From Echinostoma caproni (Eukaryota > Platyhelminthes > Trematoda > Plagiorchiida > Echinostomatidae): DNA of 64,000 nt. The stretch lies in the NCBI GenBank assembly GCA_900618425.1, contig UZAN01039384.1, positions 156,210 through 220,209 of the forward strand. The letters are read 5' to 3'. This document shows positions 50,951 through 63,213 of the stretch, in pieces (the first letter of the stretch is position 1; each line of letters starts with the position of its first letter). The notes under the pieces are model-generated. The model ran no database searches, had not been told where the DNA came from, and worked only from the letters and a program-made list of their open reading frames with translations. Both the position numbers and the translations under genes were made by a program.

Positions 50951-53900
50951 TTTCGATGTCTGTGGGTCTCGGGTCATGCAAGGCATATGGTAACCGCCCG
51001 ACTCTTTTTGTGATCGAAAAGCACATGGTGAAACATTAACTTTCCATCGTTTTTGAAGGTGCCAATAGGAGACAACAATTGTTCCAAGTTTCACCAATTC
51101 GTTTGTCCATCGGGGAATCAAAAACCCAACGAACACTGTGTGTGACTCCAAATCGAACGGGATATAACCAGTTGTATTCGAGGATCGGTTAAAGGCAAAT
51201 CTACAACTAGAACAAACAAATTAGAATTCATGTTTTTTCTGCCATCGAACACACTGAGCGGTCTCAATCACTCAACCACATGAGATTCGTAATGCTCGGA
51301 AACTAAAACGGGTGTGGCAAGGTAAGTGTTGCAATCATGGCTTCATACTTATTTAGCATTCTGCTACTTCTCTTTCCTTCTACGGATAAAAAGGTTATTG
51401 AGTACTTTTCACACATTCAGAGAATAAATAGATTCAGATGAGGGTGAACTTTGTGGTGATATCTGATTGATTAACCGAGGTACAAAAGAATGAAGTGAGT
51501 GTAAAAAACAACCAATCCACCAATATCCCTGAACAAAGGTATACTAACTGGTAAAACCTGATGAAAAATGTGCTTACCCTCGAAAACGAGCAAAGTAACG
51601 ATCAAAGAATATTCAGGCGCATCTACAGGTATCAGAGGGTTGGTGAATGATGCCACCCCGTTACTTGCTTGTCTCTTGAACGGCCAACCAAGATGATGTT
51701 CACTCCAATATTTCGATTACCGCTGCATCGATCGATTAATATCACTTTTACAACAGGAGCAGTTGATTTGGTTGGCGCAATGGGGGTTGCATTCACAAGT
51801 ACTAAGACATTAGTCTGTATGAAGAAAAATGGCTTGGGTATGAACTGGACTCTGGGTTTAGTTGCATAGTGATCGATCACTCAATTTGTATACTCCGTGT
51901 TTGAAGAAAACATTATCATCGTAGAATGCAAGAGGAAGGTAGATTGATTTTCGTTTTACTGATTTTCACACTTGTTTCCGTGCGTCACCATACGTGGCAC
52001 ACGAAAGACTCCTCATATATAACTTCTAAAAAAGCTTGTTATTCGGTTTTAGCAGCGAAGTAGTGAATCTCTTCATTCGTCGTGGTGAATGCTTCGGATG
52101 ATCCAGACATTCATTCCTCGTGACTGCGACTCATTTAGCGTTGCAAGACTATCTGGTGACTCCACTTTCTGTCTGAGTTTGACTTTTGAATGCTCTTTGT
52201 TCAGTGTTCTTACAGAGTTGCTTGAGGGCGCCATATGTTATGTAGAATATGGTAGTCTCCACGTAGCAGTTATAAAAGATTGATGACTCTATTCAGTTAA
52301 ATTAACTCTGTTCTCTAATGTAGCAACAAGCATGTTAGGTAGCGAATAGCAAATCTGTCTACCAGGAGCAAACTATGAGGGTTAGAATAGTGAGTAAAAA
52401 GTTCAACCGTCTATCAAGTGCACATTGCTGCTGAAGTCTATGTTACATCTACGTTCAGACAGATTCTAATCATGCAGATGAAAGCCAGATCATCTTTGTT
52501 AGCGGCAACCGCGGCGGCGATGGTAGCACCGTTAACCCCTTATTGTGTTTTCCCCTTTCACCTACTTTTGTTGCATAAGCAGTGCGGGGATTTTGATGAG
52601 GCGTTTAGCTGATTGCAAGTAATGAACAAGGATCGGAGTAGGTCACGTGAAAAAGGCTATATACAGCCTATGGGGTGAATGTTCAGAATTTCCAATGAGG
52701 TGCGCTGAAGGAAGATGTAAATATAAACCGGTTGACACGATAATTGCATATCATAAAAGTATTCGGTAGCGATGCCTGATTCTTTTTATTAACAATAATA
52801 CACAAACGTTGAATTTCATGAGATACGTGAAAAAGATAGGGGGATGCCATTTCGGTCACCGAGAGTACGTTCAGGAGAACCCTGTATTTTCAACAAATAC
52901 AGGGCATACAAAAAACGTTGGACATTATGCAACTGGCGACTCTACCGAGTGCATCCAAATGCTTACACATAATTAAATCAACAAACTTAGTTCTCGGAAT
53001 GCTGCTAAAATAGGAAAGAGGTCGTTTGAATTGAAAAATAGTACAGAATCTTTCTGTTTTAGCTCGGAGGAATGTGCTGGGGAACAGTACAACCAGTGTG
53101 GAAGAACGTAGATGGTGACAAACTAAAGGATTATATTTGGGCGCATTACAAACATTTCACATTTGAAAGACAGTCTTAAAGTGTTAACTTTTATGTTTTC
53201 AACATGTTTTTCCTAAATGGAATCTGTGATAAGGTAAATCCGAGATATTTCCTGGGGCTATTATTACGAAGGTATCACTAATAACGACTATTTCTGATTG
53301 CTTTCTAAAAGATTTAGTATAATGAGAGCCAATTTTACGGTGATAAAAGGAACATCAACACACATTTCCAAAACAATCAACAGACATAGGAGAGTAGATC
53401 AAATAAATGCAGAGTTCATCAGTCTTAAAGTTAGCGGATACCGTCTAGATCCTTAACGGCAGACTCAGTTGCTGCACCATCAGCGCACCTACTCACAGTA
53501 ATTTTGGCGGGAATGGGAAGGCTGCTCATGCGTAGAGAGAAAAGTAAATGCACCCCGTACCACCTCTGAAGTAAATTTCAGAAAGGAAGAAGCTCCATGG
53601 TAAAATGAAAAGCATAGCATCCTGTGTGAGAAGCAACTGATAATAAAAGCAGTTCATCAATTGCAAGACCTCAATAGATAGATGTTGAATGAGACTGTCA
53701 TAGTTATGCACCGCAAGGACATCGGCTTAATCTAGGAAAACAAAGCAAATCGTAGAATACCAGGTGCACCAAACTAGAAGTCATCTGGTTCAACAGCTCT
53801 CTTTCGAACATTTTCAGCATTATTTTAAATGCAATCGGTCGGTTTCTTTGAAGAATCCATTTTCTCTGATGGATGTTACTCTGACAGGGCCATTTCCAGA

Positions 53901-56072
53901 TAATAAACAGAAACCAATCAACTTGGAAACGTTTAGCAGAACCGTTAGGCACACATTTTCATAAAGGAAGGATATCAAATCGGGGTCTTGCACCTTGTTG
54001 GTTTTGGGTAATTCAAAAGCTACAAATCTTCAAACGACGACTCAGAGTGGCTGTACTCATAAGATAAAAATGAGGGTATTTTGGAGTTAGGCATTGGAAC
54101 ATGTTCTAGTTCACAATTCAGCTCCTCTTTATTAGGCATGGAGCACTTGTGGGAGCACACCACAATAGTTCTTATTTCCGCAAATACTTTCAGCATGTAA
54201 CTGCTATTTATAAAAGTTTTTGCTTGATCATGACAAAGCCTATTTGGTAGGGGCTTTGTGCATCTGTTGGTGAGAATGAATGACGTCTCGACCGAAAAAC
54301 ATAGAACAGAGCAAAACCTATTGGCCAAGATTTAAAAAACTGAAACAGTTGTCAGTTCTGGCTAAAACATGTCTTTCAGTTCAGCATAGATAATCGGGAA
54401 GACAAATTCTCTTGGATGATTTCGAAGACAAGACTTGACAGTTAGTAGTGAAAAAATTAACCATTTAGTGCTGGGATACAAAAACGTGCAGTGGTCCAAG
54501 GTGCTGATAAGAACCGTATTCACCAACTTTCTCAACTTCTTTACACTATGACAAACCGTTTTCTAGTTTGCCGCATCCTGGAAACTCTTGTACCATTATA
54601 GTTATTCAAAATGGAAGGTAAATAATTGTAAAGTACAAGCACAGAGTCAGGCTCAGCTATCGACCGCAATAGGATAATGTGCAAGGTGTAGTTGACAGTA
54701 GAAGGAGTAAAAGGCCACTAAAATCAGAGAGTCGCTTGACATATATAATCCAGTTTTTCTCCGGATGCCTGCTAGCTCCGAGCAAAACGGAATCACTCTT
54801 TCATTATACCATATTCTGTGTGTTGAATCGAAGATAAGATAAATAATATAAGCACCAGTATAATCCCCATAACCCTGAAGCTAAGCTCTGAAACCTAGAG
54901 TGGTGTATCCGATGAGGCCCCGTTAGAATGGATGTGCTAGTGCATTGGATGAAAGAAAATCTGTCTAACGTCAACATCATTCATATATGAATGAAGTTTC
55001 TTAGGGCTATTTTCATTTTACTTTGGTAGGCACAAAGTAATTGGGCTCTGTGATTGAAGTATGAAATTCGGATACTGGTCATGTGGATAATAAATTGCAT
55101 TGTCGTCAAAAAGGAGGTAATTATCATAATTACTGAGTCATTTGCATTCTAATCAAGCTGAAATTTCGGAAACTGATAACCAAAACCTTTTTCAGATGAC
55201 CGGCTTATTACGCATCAGAATCAATGATCCAAGAGGGCGACATTGTTTTCAGAATAATAATCAAATCCCATATACGTAGATGTGGTTCAAAAAGTCGTCT
55301 AATGTTACAGATTTTGTATCATATGTCCGTAGCAAGGATCACACATAGGAATTCTTTAGTGAAAAACGACAAATTTGTGATTCCCAGGTGAGCTGGTTTA
55401 CAATCTTAAGCTTACATATTGATAAACTGAATGCTCCGTTGCTGTTCTAATCAAAATGCTGACATATTCATATTTTCATCGTCTGTCAGCTTAGCTATTC
55501 GTGGTGTAAATTAGGATGATCAAAGTGTTAATTTTAGAGTACGTCAATGATATACCAAACCTTTAGAGGATCAATGATTGGAAATCGTTGAGCAGAATGG
55601 TACCAAGTTTGACAAGGTTTGAATACTGGGAATAATTTTGAACAATTATGAGAAAGAATTATTGTGATCGTGTTGAAGAACAGTTCCCCTTCCACTGCCA
55701 ATCGATTTTTAGGATTGGCCGGTTAACTGTCGTCCAACGGTGTCTATAAATTTGGGATCACTACTCAAAATTCAGTGATCTAATCTCACAGCCCTGTATC
55801 CACTGGTTTTTCCATTACTGCTTTCCTATAATATTCTCAACCATATACTAAGAAGTCACCTCCTTTAAATCACAACTTTCGATTGCATGACGATCCCGAT
55901 TTGTGCCTTTCTAACCGGTCATCTTTAGGTTTTGAGGATTGGATTTCATTCACAATTTAAATCATTATTCAGCTCAGCTAAAAATCTTGAGTCTGCGCAT
56001 CTCTCAGATTTGGCTAAATGAAACTGTTGTGACGAACAACTGCAGTTTGTATTGAAAACAAGAGATAGAAGA
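50951..56072. other. non-coding stretch
   Basis: No supportable gene. A perfect hairpin lies at 52880-52904. Both strands are open for 66-82 codons at about 51632-51880 (minus-strand frame contains TPIAPTKSTAPVVKVIL), but no domain is recognisable. Confidence 0.4.
52880..52904. repeat. perfect 10-bp hairpin
   Basis: CCCTGTATTT, loop TCAAC, AAATACAGGG. Unlike most hairpins here it has a GC clamp. Confidence 0.65.
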
Positions 56073-56220
56073 ATGCCAATCAGCTTTATTGCTTTCTGTG
56101 CATTGTTCTCAACAAATAATGGGATGCTTTTTGTGCGTTCAGTAAATGCAAATATTACATTTCACGCACAACTGCGACCAGACCGTGTATCTAACGAACT
56201 ACAGTACTTGAATCAACTAA
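56073..56220 (+). CDS. possible first coding exon with signal peptide
   Basis: An ATG at 56073 opens a frame starting MPISFIAFCALFSTNNG, whose FIAFCALF core is hydrophobic enough for a signal peptide, with a possible cleavage after SVNA. The frame continues to ELQYLNQLS and meets a consensus 5' splice donor, AA followed by GTAAGT, at 56221. An acceptor-like ACTGCAG precedes the ATG at about 56040. The exon would be 148 bases and end in phase 1. I recognise no protein family and did not find a convincing second exon. If real, it is the start of a secreted or membrane protein on the plus strand. The donor match and hydrophobic start could both be chance. Confidence 0.28.
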
Positions 56221-56329
56221 GTAAGTTTATAATTTTCCCGTGGTTGGCATACTGCCAGAATAATCCGACCAATGTGGGTCAATTTCCTGAGGAGATTCAC
56301 AACCGAAAACTTCTGGTGGGTATCTCCTG

Positions 56330-56705
56330 ACCTGCAAATCGGCTAGGCGGTTAATGAGAACTGCAGTTTGTTGGGTTCGACATCCCTTTAATAACATCAC
56401 GCCTCCCTTGGACGGGATCAAACTTCTAAGGCGCCCAGTGCGTCTCTACACCGAAGGAGGCAACAACTGACAATGTATGCATGGTTTGTAGCCCATCCAA
56501 TGTGACCTGCTGACCAGGGTATGGTCCCGGTGGTTGGATTTTTCCCTTGTCACTTCTTTTGAAAAACACCTTCGCCACGTTAAAAGGTGAGTATGTTTTC
56601 TTGAGCGGACGGTATCAGAGACGCTTGGTTGTACTAGAACATTTAGCTCGGCGCAGAATAAGGGTGATCGGTTACTAGTTTCGATCCTCCAGAGGCTTTC
56701 GGAGT
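56330..56705 (+). repeat. tRNA-like, possible SINE-derived segment
   Basis: A GC-richer block. GGCTAGGCGGTTAA followed by GGGTTCGACATCCC (near 56340-56384) looks like A and B boxes with small length changes. A second pair, TTTAGCTCGGCG and AGTTTCGATCC, lies at 56645-56690. Neither body matches families A or B of this window. Likely degraded tRNA-derived repeats; family unknown. Confidence 0.4.
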
Positions 56706-59700
56706 CCCTTGAGAGCAATTTATTAGTTTTCTGAAACAACTGTCTATTAGAATTTGGTTTGACTATTTATACCATTTAGTACGTTACCCCTCGTCAGCTT
56801 CAAATATTTTCACCAATATCTCATAAGCAGAAATGTTTTGGTGGCTCGTAAGCGCAACCATTATTTTTATCATTGAAGCATTGTAAGGCAATCAAACTCA
56901 TTTTATTCGTCGGTCAGTTCCTTGGTAACATACACGTGTACATCTGCTGGGAAACCTCACTCAAAGCCGGATAATGATGCAACAGACAACATGTTGTCCA
57001 GTCGAGAGTCAAAAAGAATACAGCGGCCATTTCTAAACCGATTGCAAATACTACGAATTTCTGCGTTTTATGCATTGCACTAAAGTGATTATTGATCCGT
57101 TGGCACTTCGTTCCAATTTATCACCATGGAGTGCGGTACTAGAATTGAACAGTAGTTTTCAAACCAAATATTATCTGGAGTCAGGAATTTTGAAATCTAA
57201 ACGTCATATTACCATCAGTCATATCCTAGCGGGAAGGCATGTGATAAAAGAAGGAAAAAGACACGTAGGAAAGCTTAATAAGGGCGTTGCATCTAAACAT
57301 ACGGTTGCACTTGAGTATGTTTGATTATATTTATTTGTTTTCGTCTCTTTTTACCCCTAACTTGCAGTTCAGTTTGGGGAGAAAAATTCATTATCTCATT
57401 GTCTGGTGACACGTTTCCCCCAGCAGCAGGCTTCTACACCAGGAAAAACGCCAAGCTGTCAATAATATTAACCGTTCTATAAGCTATTTGACACTCAAAA
57501 GTGAACTTTAGTTCGCGGTACAGAAAATATAAAAGTAAGAAGGCTTAATAGTGTGTAGCCTGAAGCTTGTTTACATTTTGATCATCGCTATGGGAAATGC
57601 TCTTTCCTATAATTGTTTTAAATAATGATGTAATATGGAAATAAATTATTGCATTGCATTATTCTGTTGTTGTATTATTATATTATTGTGCTAACCTCCC
57701 ACACCATAAATACATTACATTTGTGAATCTTAAACTGAGAGAATAAGAAAAAATGTTTGAGAAATTAAGGCGCACTTCGTATAGTAATCGGCTTCCTCTG
57801 TGAACACAATCAAATTCAATCAGTATCCGGTCAGAAGCAATGAAGAAGTAATTCAGTTTTGGTGCCATGCGAACCGGACGACATTTGGTTTTCTCAAAAT
57901 ACAAAGTAAATCTTTGTCTATTTCTATTAGGCCATCATAACACCGTACTTCGTGAATATTTTTCCCAAAGTATATTCCTGCGGTGCTTTTGATTTATCAA
58001 TCGATCATCAGCATAGTAAATAGACCACTCTGAAGCTCTTTCATAACGAGCTAAGGTAACTCCGTCAATATACTTCAGCCACGAGGAATAGATATACGTC
58101 ATGGATTTCCTCAATACACTTAACTGAGAGAGAAGTAGTACCAATGAAAAAATACGACTGTCTTGTAGAAAGACTAGTATCACATGACTGAAGTCTTAGG
58201 TGCGCATAAGAGGCCCTCGAAAATCGATAATCGATTCGAGCTAAAAGAACAAAGTAGTAGTAGTTTGACAAATATACCAAACAAAATGATGCATCACGTG
58301 AACAAACAGAAATTCGCACAAAACTGCATACAATCTGCTCGACACTAAACACCAATGTTTACAAAGCAGTGGTGTATAATACAGGCATAAAAACCTCAGA
58401 GCAGAGCAAGTCAAATGAGTGATACGCTTATTTTCAGATGATTATTATGAAAAGAACAAGGTGAAGTACACTCAATTGGCTGCAGATCTATTCCCATGAA
58501 CATCCAGCGATTAAAACAACTATTGAAATCTGATTTTGGTTGCATCATCCATTATTTTTGGACACATCAGAACGAATTTACTTGATCGTTTACGCTATGC
58601 AACTAAAGGTAACCGAAAGCATTTTATCACTAGCTTAAGATTTCAATTCATACTGCAGGTTTAGCGAAATCCATATATTGATCACAGAAAATCATCGAAT
58701 CGGATAACCAATATTTTCGAACTTCGGTGCATCATCAAACCATCAGTCTTTTATTGATTTTTGTTGAGAAGAATTCAAAAATAGCTGGGTAATTTCACGG
58801 AAGACACGGAACGATTGGAAATATTCTCGAATGAAATTCGATGACATTCTGTAAACTAGCCTCAAGTTTCGTGTGTAAGGTGCATGACAGAGGAGATGGT
58901 TCCAAATCAGCTGTTGCTTGAATCAAGATCAAAATACCAGTATCCCTATTGCGAGGAATTGATTCGGATATGTTAAACGTTATTGAAAACCCGTCAATTA
59001 TATGAAAATTGCAACCTCCTTTCAATTATTGCTAAATAAAGCGGGTAAACACTTAATTCATCTAAGGGCAGAAACTAAAAATATCTGTGTGTCTGGCTTC
59101 GCTTTTGCAAATTTATTTAGACGATTCATTTTCGCATGACACTAAGATGGGCCCGATCGTATTACATTAACTATCACTAGCCCTCGCGTATGAGATAGTT
59201 ATTCAGTCCTTTCCCAACAGCTAACAATCGGTGCTGCGAAAAACTTTGTTGTTCATATCAGAGGTTTCATAAAAACCGAACTGTTGAATGTGTTCTTCTT
59301 ATACAGTTTACATTTTGTTGTCACCGAGTTCTTGAATCTGCTCCCACAATAAATGGAAATCGAATCATATCATCGACCAAACTGTTTTCCATCGACAATC
59401 TTTTTAGCTGTATCCAACCCAAATCCATCACAACACCAAATGTATATAGGTCTATCAAAATGTACTAAGATCTTGTGAGAAAGGGGTTCCGCTGAGTGAT
59501 GTGAGGGTCTGGCATAACCTAAAATCACAATGGATCATTTACTTTTGCAAGTTTTTGGGCATTAAACTTATGCTGTTGGTAAAACCTACAAAAAGAAATT
59601 CGCAGTTTTGCTATTGTTACGTTATGAGCAATTGTTTTTAACAAATATTAATGATACAGGAATTCAATGCCGACATATTAGGCCTCGAAATGGGGCTATT

Positions 59701-61639
59701 TTCAGAAAGTTTGAAGAAATCAATTAGCCTATGAATAAATAGATTTTCCACTTATCCTCAGTAAGTGTGTCTACTATTGAATTTCTGTTTTCACTTATAA
59801 ACTCCTCCTAGTGAAATACATCACACCAAAAAAAGGAGAAAGCAAATGCTACCCAAAATTTGCATACCGAACTCGCTCTATTTGCAAATATATGTGTTTT
59901 CATCTTTGAAAGAAGTCATTAGGTTTAATTATCCGACACTCTTCAATACAATGGAAAATAGATATGCCATTTATTTCAGATCTGTTGATCATAGTAGACA
60001 GAAGCAATAATCTAAGACTATAGATTGGGTAATTGGGTAACCCCATTAAAAATCAGAAGAGTTAGTTTCTCATTACCCTGTCTTTTATTAAATTTTTTTA
60101 CCTAAATTATAGCTGCGCATGTTATTGATTCTGATGAGAATGATACAATCATTCTAAGGATTACCGTGTGCTAGAGGGACCAGGTGGTATTCCGGTGCTG
60201 CCTGAACACTAAATCGGAGATCCCATAGAATTTTGAAGCCGCCAGTTAAGGAATAGACCAAAAGGAAACAAGTCATTGTTCAATTGTTATTGTTCCGAAT
60301 TGTATAAGAGAATCTCTCTGAATGGATCCGCAGTTTCGGTGATTTTATTCGGGCAAAAACGTAACAGCTTTGAAAACTCAGCCGTATTATACGGGACTGC
60401 TACTTTCACATACACCGGTTGTTTATGGTGCAACCAATGTGAACCCCTTTCACATTTATTGTAGTGCGAAGCTTATTGAAAAGGAATTTCTCCTTTTAGA
60501 ACAAAGAGAACTGAACGTCTGTTGACCAGCCACACACAAACACAAACAAATGCACATAAACACAGCAGGTTGTATATATCTGTACACCCAGGAATTGGCG
60601 CCATGTGGCAATTGCCCATTAGAAAACAAATAGCAAACAGTAAATGTTAAATTGCATCTCTTCCCCCAAAGTCTCAATCCCTTCAGAATTCCAGATGGTC
60701 ACAACGCGAAGGAATGCAGCACTGACTGCCATACAGCCACCATCTAGAAAAAAGATTGCATTTAAAAATTTCTCTGCCTTCCCTTTGGTTACTATCTTTT
60801 GTACAGCTGACTACGGTAGAATAACTATTGTTAATTACGCACGAACGTGGATGTTTTATTTTCAGATTATCGATTGACACTGATGATTTTTTCTTATAAG
60901 ATTCGATTGGTGACTTCCGATTGCTATAAGGTCATTTCCTTTGGCTTTTTGTCAAACGCAAGGTAGAGAAACATTTTATATATTTGAGATTAACACTTTG
61001 TTAATTATACGTCCTTTACAATCTAAAATGTCAGTTCACAAAGCGCATGAGTTATCCTATCCAAGGGACATCATATTACTTGCAATATGAAGTACTGTAC
61101 AGTGTGCGTTCAAACGTTGCTTCAAACAAGAGTTCAGTTATTCTCGGGAAAAAATCCTGTAATTCTTACCGTCAGAACCACTTCGGTTTTCCGTGCAACT
61201 CCGATAATAACTTGAAATCATGCATGCAAGGATAATGAAGGCACAAAAAAGCGTTACGTGTTCGTCTCACAGTATGAAACTTGAGAGAGCACCGTTTTAC
61301 GATGTCTGTTAGGCGAGCCAAAAACATGNCCCCCCCCCCATAATGTTTCTAGGATCCAAACTAATTTCAAAACAAATCACTTTCTTTTGAATAAGTCTTC
61401 CGCTGATATGAATGAACAAACAGGAGCCGTTTTATTAATCAAGTTCAATGTATTGTCAAATAAAGTTCACTTCCTTATAAAACACAAATTGCTTCATTAG
61501 GTATTTTATTTTAGTTGTTTACATTGCCTACTCTCTCACTAAATGAACATGCCGTAATCTGTTTAGTTTTGTCATGATCAAACAAAAATGTGATCAAATG
61601 TTGGAGCAATATTCGCAGAAGGTGAGCAGTCATTCTCAG
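56706..61639. other. non-coding stretch
   Basis: No supportable gene. Open frames at 57070-57324 and 60276-60464 have no recognisable domain. A hairpin at 60138-60154 follows a CTGATGA but lacks the rest of a hammerhead core. An ambiguous base at 61329 precedes a run of ten C. Confidence 0.4.
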
Positions 61640-61848
61640 AGATTTCGGATGGTAACCTCACAAAACTATTGGCCCGGGAATGTGTGTTCTAATCTCACTA
61701 CCACCACCTAACTTTCCTCATTGTGCGTTGAATGGCAGCCCTTTGATGGACCGATTCCGTCTTCCGGAAAGTTGTATCTTTGCAGATTCAATAAAAGGAT
61801 AAAAAAGGAAAGGAAAAAAAAGACAAAGAAAGGAAAGGAAAATAAATC
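61640..61848 (+). mobile_element. tRNA-derived SINE, family B, copy 3
   Basis: TTTCGGATGGTAACCTCAC matches the head of copy 2 (GCTCAATGGTAACGTCAC). The decayed B box is GTTCTAATCTC. The body has GGCAGCCCTTTGATGGACC followed by GATTCC. The tail from about 61795 is a long A/G run of the AAAGGAAAGG type, like that of copy 2. An open frame of 63 codons over it is fortuitous. Confidence 0.72.
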
Positions 61849-63213
61849 ATATGGGATGCAAAAATGCAGCAACCGCGTTTACTTAGCATCGTTTCACATC
61901 ATTCACATGTGAATAAAATATTGGAACTTAAACTTACTGATCTCTGTTATGTTAGCAAGTATCAGCAAACATTCAGTTTGAACCGTCATTTGGAAAGTAA
62001 CTTTAAAACAACTCTGTTGAAATCGCTCCCCAGTCAACTGCGATGAATGTTTAATAGTTCCAAAAATGAACAAAATCAAGATGTCCCGATTATCATCATC
62101 AAGAACATGATAGTTTGTAGCCTTGTCACAAGAAGGAATGTGAATGTATGCGGCTTTACGTTCCCGGAAAAAATCCCTTGTATTTTAACATTCCTCAACC
62201 ATTTAAGATCGACGATTATGCCCGGATGGTTGAAGGATCTGAACGACTGTCATCTTCCATCATGAATACTAATACTGCTGTTGAAACAAACCGATTTGTT
62301 GGTCATCGTTGCATCAAACGGACTCCATTGTTGACCCTTCTTTAGCGCTACGGAGCCATCATTCGAAATACTTGTGTGGCACATGCTTCAGTGCCCACAT
62401 TAGTTTTAGCCTAATAGAAAGATATTATGGAATGCGATGTTTTCAAATCAGTAGTATCTACATAGACCGTTATGAGTTCAAACACTATTCCGGAGTATAA
62501 TTCAATGATGTTATATAGTTCACTTAAAGATATTGGGTCTGACCGCAAAGGTTATGAGAAAGAAATATGAGTTCAGGAAAGAAAACTCCCATTTGGATAA
62601 ATAACTCAACATATCTTTCGCAAACACTCGTTATCTCATAGAACGGAACGTAGATGCTCGCTGGAGAAGCATGTTTTGATGAAATGAATATCATTAATAG
62701 GGAAAGACAAAACATAGTTACCTTACAACGAAGCATCTCCGCGCAAAAACCTTTCTTCTGATTTGCACTTCCTTATCAACCAATCATTAAGGGCGTATAT
62801 CGCCTATAAATAATGTTATTATTATTTTGAAAACTTTTAAGCATTCAGAATGAACAAAAATTCCTAAAATGTGCACGACGGATTTTGTCATAATAGTATT
62901 TCAAAGTTCGGTGCACTAGCAATGCACCGTGTAGTCTGTGTGAAAATTTTGTTCCCATACTCGTGCATGGCCAAGCAAATAATCGACGAATAGCTTTGGT
63001 GCAGAACCGTTCCCCTCTGTGGGAGTCGGCTGATCTGATAGACAAGTAGTAAGTCCATAAACAGGGAAGTGCATCAGAAGGACACCCCGGATGATTGTAA
63101 ACCATGTAATCCACACATACAACCCGCACATTTCCGTCGCGAAACCACGGTCTTAAATGCCTCCTTGTCCCGGAGATGTGTTTTTTCGAAGAAACGCGAT
63201 CGATCTATTTGGG
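61849..63213. other. non-coding stretch upstream of the Penelope-like element
   Basis: Overlapping plus-strand frames at 61864-62500 lack recognisable domains. Bases 62850-63210 may be upstream sequence of the Penelope-like element, but I could not match its N-terminal region. Confidence 0.35.

Noticed and set aside
50763..51151. Overlapping open frames of 72-116 codons around 50.8-51.1 kb
   Set aside because: They arise from the CpG-rich low-complexity tract, which lacks stop codons in several frames.
60131..60160. CTGATGA followed by a perfect small hairpin (GAATGA, TACAA, TCATTC), hammerhead-like at first sight
   Set aside because: The obligatory GAAA after stem II is missing (TAAG instead) and no stem I or III partners are visible.
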